A stretch of 64,000 bases of DNA, taken from positions 124,001 through 188,000 of the forward strand of contig NCEA01000003.1 in assembly GCA_002280515.1 (NCBI GenBank), in the 5' to 3' direction. A model generated the notes under the pieces. The model ran no database searches. It was given only the letters and a program-made list of their open reading frames with translations, and was not told where the DNA came from. A program made the position numbers and the translations under genes. Below are positions 28,348 to 36,370 of the stretch, piece by piece (position 1 is the stretch's first letter; each line of letters opens with the position of its first letter). The stretch is from Rhodobacterales bacterium 32-67-9 (GTDB lineage Bacteria > Pseudomonadota > Alphaproteobacteria > Rhodobacterales > Rhodobacteraceae).

Positions 28348-29001
28348 TCAGGGGGCGCCGAACGCTCGCCCGAACGTCGCCCGGAGCGCGAGGTCGAGGT
28401 CGTCCATCGTCACCGGAAGGCCGAGATCGACGAGACTGGTCACGCCGTGGTCGCGGATGCCGCAGGGCACGATGCCGTCGAAATGCGACAGGTCCGGCTC
28501 TACGTTGATCGAGATGCCGTGGAAACTCACCCATTTGCGCAGCTTCACCCCGATCGCCGCGATCTTGTCCTCGCGCGGGGCGCCGCCGGGGCCGGGCGCC
28601 TTGTCGGGCCGCGTGACCCATACGCCGACCCGGCCGGGGCGCACCTCGCCGGTCACGTTGAATTCCGCCAGCGCCGCGATGATCCAGTCTTCGAGCCGGC
28701 GCACGAAAGCGCGTACATCGCGGCCGCGCGTGTTGAGGTCGAGCATGACATAGGCCACGCGCTGGCCCGGCCCGTGATAGGTAAATTGTCCGCCGCGTCC
28801 CGCGACATGGACCGGGAAGCGGCCGGGATCGGTGAGGTCCTCGGCGCGGGCCGAGGTGCCGGCGGTATAGAGCGGCGGGTGTTCAAGCAGCCACACCGCC
28901 TCCTCCGCGCGTCCCTCGGCGATGGCGGCGGCGCGTGCCTCCATCGCGGCGAGCGTGCCGGCGTAATCCGAAAGACCGGTCAGATGCGTCCATTCGACCA
29001 C
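28348..29001 (-). CDS. lipB: Octanoyltransferase LipB
   Basis: A 217-aa enzyme that moves octanoyl from acyl carrier protein to lipoyl-dependent subunits, the first step of lipoate synthesis. The active-site Cys lies in [15 protein letters not shown] and the conserved Lys in [21 protein letters not shown]; substrate-pocket motifs [20 protein letters not shown] and LYTAGTSA are present. Length is normal. The gene is on the minus strand, 162 bp upstream of the cytochrome c2 start. No lipA is in the window. Confidence 0.95.
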   Translation of the reverse strand: MVEWTHLTGLSDYAGTLAAMEARAAAIAEGRAEEAVWLLEHPPLYTAGTSARAEDLTDPGRFPVHVAGRGGQFTYHGPGQRVAYVMLDLNTRGRDVRAFVRRLEDWIIAALAEFNVTGEVRPGRVGVWVTRPDKAPGPGGAPREDKIAAIGVKLRKWVSFHGISINVEPDLSHFDGIVPCGIRDHGVTSLVDLGLPVTMDDLDLALRATFGRAFGAP

Positions 29002-29248
29002 GGGGTCGCTCCTTCAGACAGTGTTCGCCCGATTGCACATAGACCTCTTGGACCGGACTGCAAAGCACCGGAGGTGCGGGGCAGGGCGGCTTCCCCGCGG
29101 CTGACGGTGGAGAATCGCCCGAGGAAGGAATTCCCGACTGTGCGCCGAGTGGCTTCGGGCGCATGATCCGGCGCATTGGACTGAGCTTTAACACGATATT
29201 TCGCCCCGCGTTCCGCTGGGCCATTGAACAAGAAATTTGGAGGCTGAC

Positions 29249-29512
29249 ATGACCCTGTTGCATGTGACGGCATCCGCCGTCGCCCTGACCCTCGGATTAT
29301 TGCTCGCATCGCTTCTGATGGCCGCCGAAGGAGAGCCGGCGCAGCCCTCGGCGCAGATGAACCGGTCGGCCTACCATCCCCGCGCGGCCCCCGCGCCCGA
29401 CGCCACGGCGCGCGCCTCGGTGCCCCGCACCTATGTGCCGGACCAGACGCCGGCCTATATCCTGCCGCCGCAGCCGGTCGCGCAGATGAACCGCGCGCGC
29501 TACCGCCGCTGA
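29249..29512 (+). CDS. Small exported or membrane-anchored hypothetical protein
   Basis: An 87-aa protein with a hydrophobic N-terminus (MTLLHVTASAVALTLGLLLA) and a Pro/Ala/Arg-rich remainder. A short motif appears twice, QMNRSAY near residue 40 and QMNRARYRR at the C-terminus. ATG 29249 has GGAGG seven bases upstream, so it is likely translated. No family recognised. The 247-bp gap upstream (29002-29248), towards the divergent lipB, contains no other gene that I can support. Confidence 0.6.
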   Translation: MTLLHVTASAVALTLGLLLASLLMAAEGEPAQPSAQMNRSAYHPRAAPAPDATARASVPRTYVPDQTPAYILPPQPVAQMNRARYRR

Positions 29513-29831
29513 TCTTCTGGCAGGAGGCCGGTGACCCCGGGGAACTTCGGGAATTGCCAGATCGCAGAGCTCGGACTTCCCCTGATTTTGGAGATCGTCG
29601 CGGTATGGCGGGGCTCTTCCGCGACGATTTTGATCCTGATCGCCGGCGAGATGGCCGACCGTCACGCGAAGTACAGAGGCCTGCCCGGCGGGGTCCCTGG
29701 ATTGCGGCCCGGTCAGCCCGTCCGTCCCGGCCCGCCGAATTTTTTCGCGTGCCCGAAAAATCCCCTTCACATCGCCGGAGGCTTTGGCTAAGTAACGCCC
29801 ACCTCGCCCGAGGGTATCCTTCGGGCCCGGT
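29513..29831. other. Gene-free stretch upstream of the tRNA gene
   Basis: No convincing gene is present; short open frames here lack ribosome sites and known motifs. It contains an A/T-rich imperfect hairpin at about 29740-29762 and a clean hairpin CCCGAGGG/CCTTCGGG (29807-29825, loop TAT) just before the tRNA. It presumably holds the tRNA promoter. Confidence 0.5.
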
Positions 29832-29918
29832 GCGGTTGTGGCGGAATTGGTAGACGCGCAGCGTTGAGGTCGCTGTGGGCTAACCCCCGTGGAAGTTCGA
29901 GTCTTCTCAACCGCACCA
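29832..29918 (+). tRNA. tRNA-Leu (anticodon GAG)
   Basis: An 87-nt class II tRNA including an encoded CCA end (29916-29918). The acceptor stem GCGGTTG (29832-29838) pairs with CAACCGC (29908-29914). The anticodon stem CAGCG/CGCTG encloses TTGAGGT with anticodon GAG, reading CUC and CUU. A long variable arm and a T-arm with TTCGAGT are present. Confidence 0.96.
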
Positions 29919-29951
29919 CTCTTACTCCTTCAGCCGCCGGCGAACCCGGCA

Positions 29952-30488
29952 TCAGTTCGTCGGTGTCGATTGGCCCGGCATCGGTTGCCCCGGTTCCGGC
30001 TGCGCGGCGGTCTCGGCCTCCAGTTGCTGCAGGTAGAGCGACTGGAAGGCCGGCGCCGCCTCAAGTTCCTCGCGCGTCGAGGCGAGGATCAGGCGGACCC
30101 GTCCGGGTGCTGTCTCCTGCATCGACAGGGTAGCCATTTCGATGGCGACGTCCTTTTCGCCCATGCCGAGGAAGCCGCCGACACCGATAACGACGCCCTC
30201 GATCGTCCCGTCGAGGTTGACGATCAGGTTGTTGATGTCGCCGACCTTCTCGTTTGCCGGGTTGTCGACGCGGGCGCCAAGAAGATCCCGTGCCAGCACG
30301 GTTTCTTGCGATTGCATGACGATCTGGCCATCGATCGGTTGTGCCTCCTCTGCCGGCGCCATGGCGGTCGGGGCCTCGGTCTCCGTGGTCGCGGGCGGCA
30401 CCGCGGGGTCGGTCGTCTGCGCTTGGCCGGCCAGGGGCGCGGCCATGAGGAGACCGACAAGAATAAGCTCGCGTTTGTGAACAAGCAT
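29952..30488 (-). CDS. Exported PRC-barrel domain protein
   Basis: A 178-aa protein with a signal peptide (MLVHKRELILVGLLMAAPLAGQA) and a Pro/Thr/Ala-rich linker. A PRC-barrel follows: VLARDLLGARVDNPANEKVGDINNLIVNLDGTIEGVVIGVGGFLGMGEKDVAI. A Gln/Pro-rich tail closes it. PRC-barrels are small beta domains found in photosynthetic reaction centre subunit H and in RimM; the exported single-domain forms have no assigned role, though some are stress-linked. An in-frame upstream start at 30545 was rejected because the signal peptide begins at 30488. Confidence 0.82.
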   Translation of the reverse strand: MLVHKRELILVGLLMAAPLAGQAQTTDPAVPPATTETEAPTAMAPAEEAQPIDGQIVMQSQETVLARDLLGARVDNPANEKVGDINNLIVNLDGTIEGVVIGVGGFLGMGEKDVAIEMATLSMQETAPGRVRLILASTREELEAAPAFQSLYLQQLEAETAAQPEPGQPMPGQSTPTN

Positions 30489-30671
30489 GGTCTTCTCCTT
30501 TCTTCCTGATCCACCCCGAAGCGGGGCGGGAGCCAAGGATAACACAGGCGCGGCCTACGAAAACGTGAGGGGGCAATAGGCCGGGCATTCCGGCCAAATA
30601 CCGCGGAAAATGCAATGCTGGATGGGTGAGAAATGGCCCAGTGTCCACCGACGTCCACGAAGAGAGCAGGG

Positions 30672-31088
30672 TCAGAGCTTGTCGAGCAATGCCAGAAGCC
30701 GGTCGCGTTCGCGCGGGCTGAGATTGCGCGCGGTCATGGCGGATATTTCGGCGGCGACGGGAATAGTCTCGATGAGAAAACGCCGGCCCTCCTCGGTCAG
30801 CGAAATCTCGACCCGCCGGCGATCGGTGGGCGAGGGCGAGGTCGCGATCAGGCCTTTGCGGGCCAGCCGTTCCACCACGCCCTTGGTCGTCGCCGCATCC
30901 ATCGCGACGAGCCGGCCGAGATGGTTCTGCGACAGCGTGCCTTCGTCGCGCAGCTTGGCCAGCACCGCGAACTGACGCGGGGTGATCTCTGGCATCCTCG
31001 CCGAAAAGATCTCCAGATGCCGCTGATTGGCAAGACGCAACTTGAAGCCGATCTGATCTTCCAGCCGATATGGCGCGTTGTCGGTCAC
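30672..31088 (-). CDS. MarR-family regulator, probable repressor of the N-heterocycle operon
   Basis: A 138-aa winged-HTH regulator: YRLEDQIGFKLRLANQRHLEIF, then ITPRQFAVLAKLRDEGTLSQNHLGRLVAMDAATTKGVVERLARKGLI and the wing SPTDRRRVEISLTEEG. Start is a GTG at 31088, the only plausible in-frame start near the motif; GGAGG lies 12 nt upstream. It is divergent from the UPF0280-to-hnr operon, and a dyad overlaps that operon's -35 box. Nicotinate degradation in Pseudomonas and Bordetella is controlled by MarR-type repressors (NicR, BpsR), so an N-heterocyclic ligand is a reasonable inference. Confidence 0.85.
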   Translation of the reverse strand: MTDNAPYRLEDQIGFKLRLANQRHLEIFSARMPEITPRQFAVLAKLRDEGTLSQNHLGRLVAMDAATTKGVVERLARKGLIATSPSPTDRRRVEISLTEEGRRFLIETIPVAAEISAMTARNLSPRERDRLLALLDKL

Positions 31089-31193
31089 GTCGCTTCGATG
31101 CCTCCCTGGCTTGTGCCGGGGAAATCCTAGAGACTTGGCCGGCGATGACAAGCGCCGCCGCGGGCGCCGTGCCGCGCGACAAGTGGAAAATTC

Positions 31194-31226
31194 GTTTGAC
31201 AGCAAACAAAACTCACCGCGTAATCG
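31194..31226 (+). promoter_or_regulatory. Promoter with overlapping MarR-type dyad
   Basis: The dyad GTTTG-ACAG-CAAAC (31194-31207) contains a perfect -35 hexamer TTGACA (31196-31201). A -10-like TAATCG lies at 31221-31226. Repressor binding to the dyad would block the promoter of the operon starting at 31258. Confidence 0.5.
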
Positions 31227-31257
31227 TAGGATGGATCGTCGGTCGTGGAGAGGACCG

Positions 31258-32253
31258 ATGCGAGACGGAAGAAGGCGGAATTCGGTGTCCGGACCGACGT
31301 GGAGCGCAGCGGAGACGGGGCGGGGTGGCCTGAGGCGGGTCATCGCCTGGCCGTCGCGCGGCTGGCCGGACAAGACCCACGGCGCGGACGGACGGCTGCA
31401 TCTCAGCCACGGGCCGATCGACCTGATCTTCGACCTCGGCGGCGCGCCGGAGGAGGTGGCGGCGGCCGAGGCGGCGGCGGGGCGGGCCTTCGACGGCCTG
31501 CTCGAAGCGCTGGTGGCGGAACTGCCGCTCTTGCGCAGCCCGGTGGGGGCCCGGTCGCCCGACCCCGAGGGCGCGGTGGCGCGGCGGATGATGCGGGCGG
31601 TCCGGCCCTTTGCCGACCGGTTCGTCACGCCAATGGCCGCGGTCGCGGGCGCGGTTGCCGATCACATGCTGGATGCGATCCGGGCCGAGGCCGGGGTGTC
31701 CCGTGCCGTGATCAACAACGGCGGCGACATCGCGATCCACCTGATCGGGGCGCAGCGCTACCGTATCGGCATCCACGACTACCGCCAGTTCGGACGTTAT
31801 GCCGGCATCGTCGAGGTCGGCGCCAGCGACGGCATCGGCGGCGTCGCGACCAGCGGCTGGCGCGGGCGCAGCCACTCGCTCGGCATTGCCGACGCGGTGA
31901 CGGTGCTGGCGGCGACGGCCGCCGGGGCCGACGCGGCGGCGACGCTGATCGCCAATGCCGTCGACCTGCCCGGTTCGCCCCGCGTGACCCGGCGCCCGGC
32001 GCGGGATCTGTCGCCCGACAGCGACCTTGGTGACCGGCTGGTGACGGTCGACGTGGCGGAGCTTTCGCCCGGCGAGATCGCGGTGGCACTGGGTGCGGGC
32101 GTGGTGCGGGCCCAAGACTTTGTTGCGCGCGGCCTGATCAGGGCGGCGTTCCTGTCGCTTCAGGGCCAGGCGCGCGGTGTCGGCGCGGGCTTTGCCGCGG
32201 CGATGCGAATCGAGGACGATGGATCGAAGTCCGGAGGAGGCGAGGACCGATGA
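31258..32253 (+). CDS. UPF0280 family protein (ApbE-superfamily-like)
   Basis: A 331-aa protein of the uncharacterised UPF0280 family (COG2122), distantly related to ApbE flavin transferases. Visible features are GPIDLIFDLGGAPEEVAAAEAAAGRAF, RFVTPMAAVAGAVADHMLDAI, INNGGDIAIHL, and GGVATSGWRGRSHSLGIADAVTVLAATAAGADAAATLIANAVD, with His/Asp clusters that could bind metal or flavin. ATG 31258 is preferred to 31231 because GGAGAGG lies just upstream. Its stop overlaps the next start (ATGA). It is the first gene of the operon leading to the molybdenum hydroxylase and ring reductase, so a role in that pathway or in flavin attachment is inferred, not shown. Confidence 0.85.
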   Translation: MRDGRRRNSVSGPTWSAAETGRGGLRRVIAWPSRGWPDKTHGADGRLHLSHGPIDLIFDLGGAPEEVAAAEAAAGRAFDGLLEALVAELPLLRSPVGARSPDPEGAVARRMMRAVRPFADRFVTPMAAVAGAVADHMLDAIRAEAGVSRAVINNGGDIAIHLIGAQRYRIGIHDYRQFGRYAGIVEVGASDGIGGVATSGWRGRSHSLGIADAVTVLAATAAGADAAATLIANAVDLPGSPRVTRRPARDLSPDSDLGDRLVTVDVAELSPGEIAVALGAGVVRAQDFVARGLIRAAFLSLQGQARGVGAGFAAAMRIEDDGSKSGGGEDR

Positions 32254-32837
32254 CAAAGGCGAAAATCCGCAAGATCGTGACCGTGGTCGAGGAGGTCCGG
32301 AGCGAGATGGGCCAGGACATCGCGCCGCCGACCCGCCGCGCCGCCGCCATCGCGGTGATCGAAAACCCTTTCGCGGGCCGCTATGTCGCGGACCTCGAAG
32401 ACCTGATGGTGATCGGCGAGGAACTGGGCGGCATTCTTGGCGAGGCCTGCGTCAAGGCGCTCGGCATCCGCCCGGGAGAGGCGCAGAGCTACGGCAAGGC
32501 CGCCCTCGTCGGCGAGAACGGCGAGCTGGAGCACGCCGCCGCCATCCTGCATCCGCGTCTTGGAAAGCCGTTGCGCGCGGCGGTGGAGAAGGGGGCGGCG
32601 CTCGTCCCCTCGAACAAGAAGCGCGGACCGATGGGCCATCCGCTCGACGTGCCGCTCGGCCACAAGGACGCGGCCTATGTGCGGTCGCATTTCGACGGGA
32701 TGGAGGTGCGGGTGACCGATGCCCCGCGCGCCGACGAGATCCTCGTCGCGGTCGCGGTGACCGACAGCGGCCGGCCGCTGCCCCGCGTCGGCGGGCTGAC
32801 CCACGCCGAGGCCGAGGGCAAGGACGGGCTGCGCTGA
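32250..32837 (+). CDS. DUF1185 (AA_synth) family protein
   Basis: A 195-aa protein of the PF06684 'amino acid synthesis' family. It has IRKIVTVVEEVRSEMGQDIAPPTRRAAAIAVIENPFAGRYVADLEDLM near the N-terminus, SYGKAALVGENGELEHAAAILHPRLGKPLR in the middle and VPSNKKRGPMGHPLDVPLGHKDAAYVRSHFD after it. The family name is historical; no reaction is established to my knowledge. It overlaps UPF0280 by four bases and the FAD-subunit gene follows after two bases, so it is a fixed operon member and a candidate for an unassigned catabolic step. Confidence 0.85.
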   Translation: MTKAKIRKIVTVVEEVRSEMGQDIAPPTRRAAAIAVIENPFAGRYVADLEDLMVIGEELGGILGEACVKALGIRPGEAQSYGKAALVGENGELEHAAAILHPRLGKPLRAAVEKGAALVPSNKKRGPMGHPLDVPLGHKDAAYVRSHFDGMEVRVTDAPRADEILVAVAVTDSGRPLPRVGGLTHAEAEGKDGLR

Positions 32838-32839
32838 GC

Positions 32840-33673
32840 ATGACGGTGTTCCGGCCCCATACACTTTCCGACGCGCTCGGCTACCTGGCCGAGGCGCCGG
32901 CCCTCGTGCTTTCCGGCGGGACCGATGTGTTCCCGTCACTCGGCGACCGTCCCGCGCCGCCCCGCATCCTCGACGTGACGGCTGTCTCCGACCTCCGGGG
33001 GATCGCGTTGGACGGCGGGCATTGGCGCATCGGTGCGGGCGTGACCTGGGCCGAGATGCTCCGTTCCGACCTGCCGCCGGCGTTCGACGGGCTGAAGGCC
33101 GCCGGGCGGCAGATCGGGTCCGTGCAGATCCAGACCACCGGGACGCTTGCGGGCAACATCTGCAACGCCTCGCCCGCCGCCGACGGTGTGCCGGTTCTCC
33201 TCGCGCTTGACGCGTCGGTCGAATTGGCGTCGACCGCCGGGCGCCGCGTCGTGGCGCTGGCGGAGTTCGTGACCGGGGTGCGAAAGACCGCCCTTCACCC
33301 CGGCGAGATCGTGACCGCGATCCTCGTGCCGCGGATCGGTGGCGATGTGCGCTCCGGCTTCGAGAAGCTCGGCGCGCGGGCCTATCTCGTCATTTCCATC
33401 GCCTCGCTTGCGGCGGTCCTCCGGTTCGAGGGTGGCCGGCTGGCGGAGGCGCGGATCGCGGTCGGCGCCTGTTCGCCGGTGCCGATGCGGCTTTCGGCGC
33501 TGGAGCGCGACCTGATCGGGGCGACGGCGGGGGCGCTTGGCAGCGTGGTGCGGGCAGAGCATTTCGACGGCCTCGCGCCGATCGACGACGTCCGCGCCTC
33601 GGCGGCTTACCGACGCGAGGCCGTCGCGACGCTGGCGCGGCGGTTGCTGGACAGATGCGGGGCGGCGGCATGA
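32840..33673 (+). CDS. Molybdenum hydroxylase FAD-binding (medium) subunit
   Basis: A 277-aa subunit of the CoxM/XdhB type. The FAD pyrophosphate loop is ALVLSGGTDVFPSLGD near residue 25; a second FAD-contact motif is QIQTTGTLAGNICNASPAADGVPVLLALDA, and the C-terminal CO_deh_flav_C domain starts at YLVISIASLAAVLRF. It passes electrons from the iron-sulfur clusters of the next gene product to an acceptor. The start follows the DUF1185 stop by two bases and its stop overlaps the next start (ATGA). Confidence 0.92.
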   Translation: MTVFRPHTLSDALGYLAEAPALVLSGGTDVFPSLGDRPAPPRILDVTAVSDLRGIALDGGHWRIGAGVTWAEMLRSDLPPAFDGLKAAGRQIGSVQIQTTGTLAGNICNASPAADGVPVLLALDASVELASTAGRRVVALAEFVTGVRKTALHPGEIVTAILVPRIGGDVRSGFEKLGARAYLVISIASLAAVLRFEGGRLAEARIAVGACSPVPMRLSALERDLIGATAGALGSVVRAEHFDGLAPIDDVRASAAYRREAVATLARRLLDRCGAAA

Positions 33674-36369
33674 GCGGGATCGGCTTCACTCTGAACGGTC
33701 GCGCCGTCGAACATCCGGGCGACGGATTCGAACGGCTGTCGCGGGTGCTGAGGTCGGGGCTGGGTTGCGCCGATGTGAAGGTCGGCTGCGATGCCGGCGA
33801 TTGCGGCGCCTGCACCGTGCTGATCGATGGAAAGCCGGTCTGTTCCTGCATCACCGCCGTCGGCCAGGCCGAGGGCAAGACGGTCGAGACCCTGGCGGGC
33901 CTGCGCGACAATGACGACGTTTTTTCAAGGCTTTCCGCTTCGTTCCTCGCGCATGGTGCGGCGCAGTGCGGCATCTGCACGCCCGGCATGATGGTCTCGG
34001 CTACCGCCCTCCTGCGCGCGGTTCCGGCGCCGACGGAAGCCGAGGTGCAGGACGCGCTGGGCGGGGTTCTCTGCCGCTGCACCGGCTATCGCAAGATCAT
34101 CGACGCGGTGCGGGGGCTGCCCGCCCCGGTGGCGGAGAGCGGCGGGGTCGGGGCCGGCATCACCCGCCTCGACGGCGCCCGCAAGGTCGAGGGGCGCGAA
34201 GTCTTCGGCGACGATGCCGCCCCAGCCGATGCGCTGGTGCTGAAGGTCATCCGGGCGCCGGAGGATCACTGCCGCTTCCGCTTTGGCGACCTCGACGCCT
34301 ATGCGGCGGCCCGTGGCCTCGACCTGATCCTGACGGCGCGGGACGTGCCGGGAAAGAACCGCTTCGGCACCATCCCTGGCTTCATCGACCAGCCGGTCTA
34401 TGCCGAGGACACGGCGCTTTTCCGGGGCGAGGCGGTGGCTTCGGTCATCGGGCGCGCGGAGGTCATGGCGAAGCTGGATCTCTCAACCTTCCCCGTGGCT
34501 TGGGAGACGATCCTCGCGACGCGCGACCCACAGGTGGCCAAGGGCATGGCAGAGTTCCACCCCGGCCGCGCCGAAAACGTCATGTGCGCCGGCTTCGTCC
34601 GGAAAGGCGACGCCGAGGCGGCGCTGGCGCGGGCCTATATCACCGCCGAAGGCACGTTCGAGACCCGCTTCATCGAACACGCCTATATCGAGCCGGAGGC
34701 GGGCTTTGCCGACTGGACGGACGGACGGGTCGAGGTTCACGGCGGCACCCAGGCCCCGCATATGAACCGCGACTCGCTGGCCGAGATCCTTGGTCTGCCG
34801 GTGGCGGCGATCCGGATCGTTCCGACGGCGGTCGGCGGCGGCTTCGGGTCAAAGCTCGACATCTCGTTCCAACCGCATGTGGCGCTGGCCGCGATGCGGC
34901 TCAAGCGGCCGGTCAGGATCGTCTATACGCGTTCGGAATCAATGGCTTCCACGACGAAGCGCCATCCCGGTCTGATGCGGGTCCGGGCAGGGGTGACGAA
35001 GGATGGCAAGCTCTCGGGCTTCGCCTTCGAGGGCACGTTCAACACCGGCGCCTATTCCTCATGGGGGCCGACCGTGGCGAACCGGGTGCCGGTCCACGCC
35101 GGCGGGCCTTATGCCCATGCCGACTATGTCGCGCGGGCCGAGGGGGTGCACACGAACTGCGTGCCGGCGGGTGCGTTCCGGGGCTTCGGTGTGCCGCAGG
35201 CGGCCATCGCGCAGGAGGCGGTCTTTGACGATCTGGCGGCGCAGTTGGGCATGGACCGGCTGGAGTTCCGGCATTTCAATGCGCTCGACAACGGCATTCC
35301 GACGACGACCGGGCAGGTTTTCGACGGCGCGGTCGGGATACGGCCCTGCCTTGAGGCACTGCGTCCCGCGTGGTGTCGGGCTTTGGAAAGTGTAACGGAA
35401 TTCAATGCGAAAGATGGCGTTCTTCGCAAAGGCGTGGGCATTGCCTGTGGCTGGTACGGGTGCGGCAATACCTCGCTTCCCAACCCCTCGACGATCCGGG
35501 CCGGGATCGCCCCGGACGGGCGGATCGTGCTTCATCAGGGTGCGATGGATATCGGTCAGGGCGCGAATACCGTGATCGCGCAGATCTTCGCGGAAGCCTT
35601 TGGCGTCGATGCGCGGCTGGTGGAGATCGTCGGGCCGGACACCGACGTCACGCCCGATGCCGGCAAGACCTCGGCCTCGCGGCAGACCTTCGTGTCGGGC
35701 AACGCGGCGCGACTGACGGGGCTGGCGCTCCGGGCCGAGGTTCTGCGCCGGATCAATGCAACGGACGGGCGGATCGGGCTGGAGCGGGGCGCGGTCACGG
35801 TCACCGCCCCCGACGGTACCATCCACCGCGCAGCACTGCCGGAGGGCGACGGTTACGCGCTGGAAGCGGTCGAGAGCTATGACCCGCCGACGCTGCCATT
35901 GGACGAAAACGGCCAGGGCGTGCCCTATGCCGTCTATGGTTACACCGCGCAGATGGTGGAATTGACCGTCGATACCGGGCTTGGCACGGTCACGCTCGAC
36001 CATATCCATGCCGCGCATGACGTCGGCCGGGCGATCAACCCGGTCCTGGTCGAGGGCCAGATCCACGGCGGCGTGGCGCAGGGGATCGGGCTGGCGCTGA
36101 TGGAGGAATATATCGCCGGGCGCACCGACAACCTGCACGACTACCTCATTCCGACGATTGGTGACGTGCCGCCGATCACCAGTCACATCGTCGAGGTCGT
36201 GGACCCGCACGGGCCTTACGGCGCCAAGGGGTTGGGCGAACATGTGCTGATCCCGACGGCACCGGCGATCCTTTCGGCGATCCGCCATGCGACCGGCGCC
36301 AGGGTGACGCGCCTGCCGGCGACGCCGGACCGGGTTCTGGCGGCGATCCGCGCTGCGATGGAGAATTAG
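33670..36369 (+). CDS. Fused 2Fe-2S and molybdopterin subunit of a xanthine-dehydrogenase-family hydroxylase
   Basis: An 899-aa fusion of two usually separate subunits. Residues 1-150 are the iron-sulfur part: plant-type cluster VGCDAGDCGACTVLIDGKPVCSC and the helical cluster CGICTPGM plus CRCTGYRKI. From about 160 on is the molybdenum part, with VGGGFGSKLDIS, AGAFRGFGVPQ, MDIGQGANTVIAQI and the catalytic Glu in YGAKGLGEHVLIPTAPA. Such enzymes hydroxylate heteroaromatic rings with water; with a 6-hydroxynicotinate reductase next door, nicotinate or a similar N-heterocycle is the best guess. Electrons pass to the FAD subunit encoded upstream. Confidence 0.93.
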   Translation: MSGIGFTLNGRAVEHPGDGFERLSRVLRSGLGCADVKVGCDAGDCGACTVLIDGKPVCSCITAVGQAEGKTVETLAGLRDNDDVFSRLSASFLAHGAAQCGICTPGMMVSATALLRAVPAPTEAEVQDALGGVLCRCTGYRKIIDAVRGLPAPVAESGGVGAGITRLDGARKVEGREVFGDDAAPADALVLKVIRAPEDHCRFRFGDLDAYAAARGLDLILTARDVPGKNRFGTIPGFIDQPVYAEDTALFRGEAVASVIGRAEVMAKLDLSTFPVAWETILATRDPQVAKGMAEFHPGRAENVMCAGFVRKGDAEAALARAYITAEGTFETRFIEHAYIEPEAGFADWTDGRVEVHGGTQAPHMNRDSLAEILGLPVAAIRIVPTAVGGGFGSKLDISFQPHVALAAMRLKRPVRIVYTRSESMASTTKRHPGLMRVRAGVTKDGKLSGFAFEGTFNTGAYSSWGPTVANRVPVHAGGPYAHADYVARAEGVHTNCVPAGAFRGFGVPQAAIAQEAVFDDLAAQLGMDRLEFRHFNALDNGIPTTTGQVFDGAVGIRPCLEALRPAWCRALESVTEFNAKDGVLRKGVGIACGWYGCGNTSLPNPSTIRAGIAPDGRIVLHQGAMDIGQGANTVIAQIFAEAFGVDARLVEIVGPDTDVTPDAGKTSASRQTFVSGNAARLTGLALRAEVLRRINATDGRIGLERGAVTVTAPDGTIHRAALPEGDGYALEAVESYDPPTLPLDENGQGVPYAVYGYTAQMVELTVDTGLGTVTLDHIHAAHDVGRAINPVLVEGQIHGGVAQGIGLALMEEYIAGRTDNLHDYLIPTIGDVPPITSHIVEVVDPHGPYGAKGLGEHVLIPTAPAILSAIRHATGARVTRLPATPDRVLAAIRAAMEN

Positions 36370-36370
36370 G

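Noticed and set aside
29531-29791. Possible 86-aa gene before the tRNA
   Set aside because: No ribosome site, no signal or known motif, and a competing frame covers the same bases; treated as non-coding.
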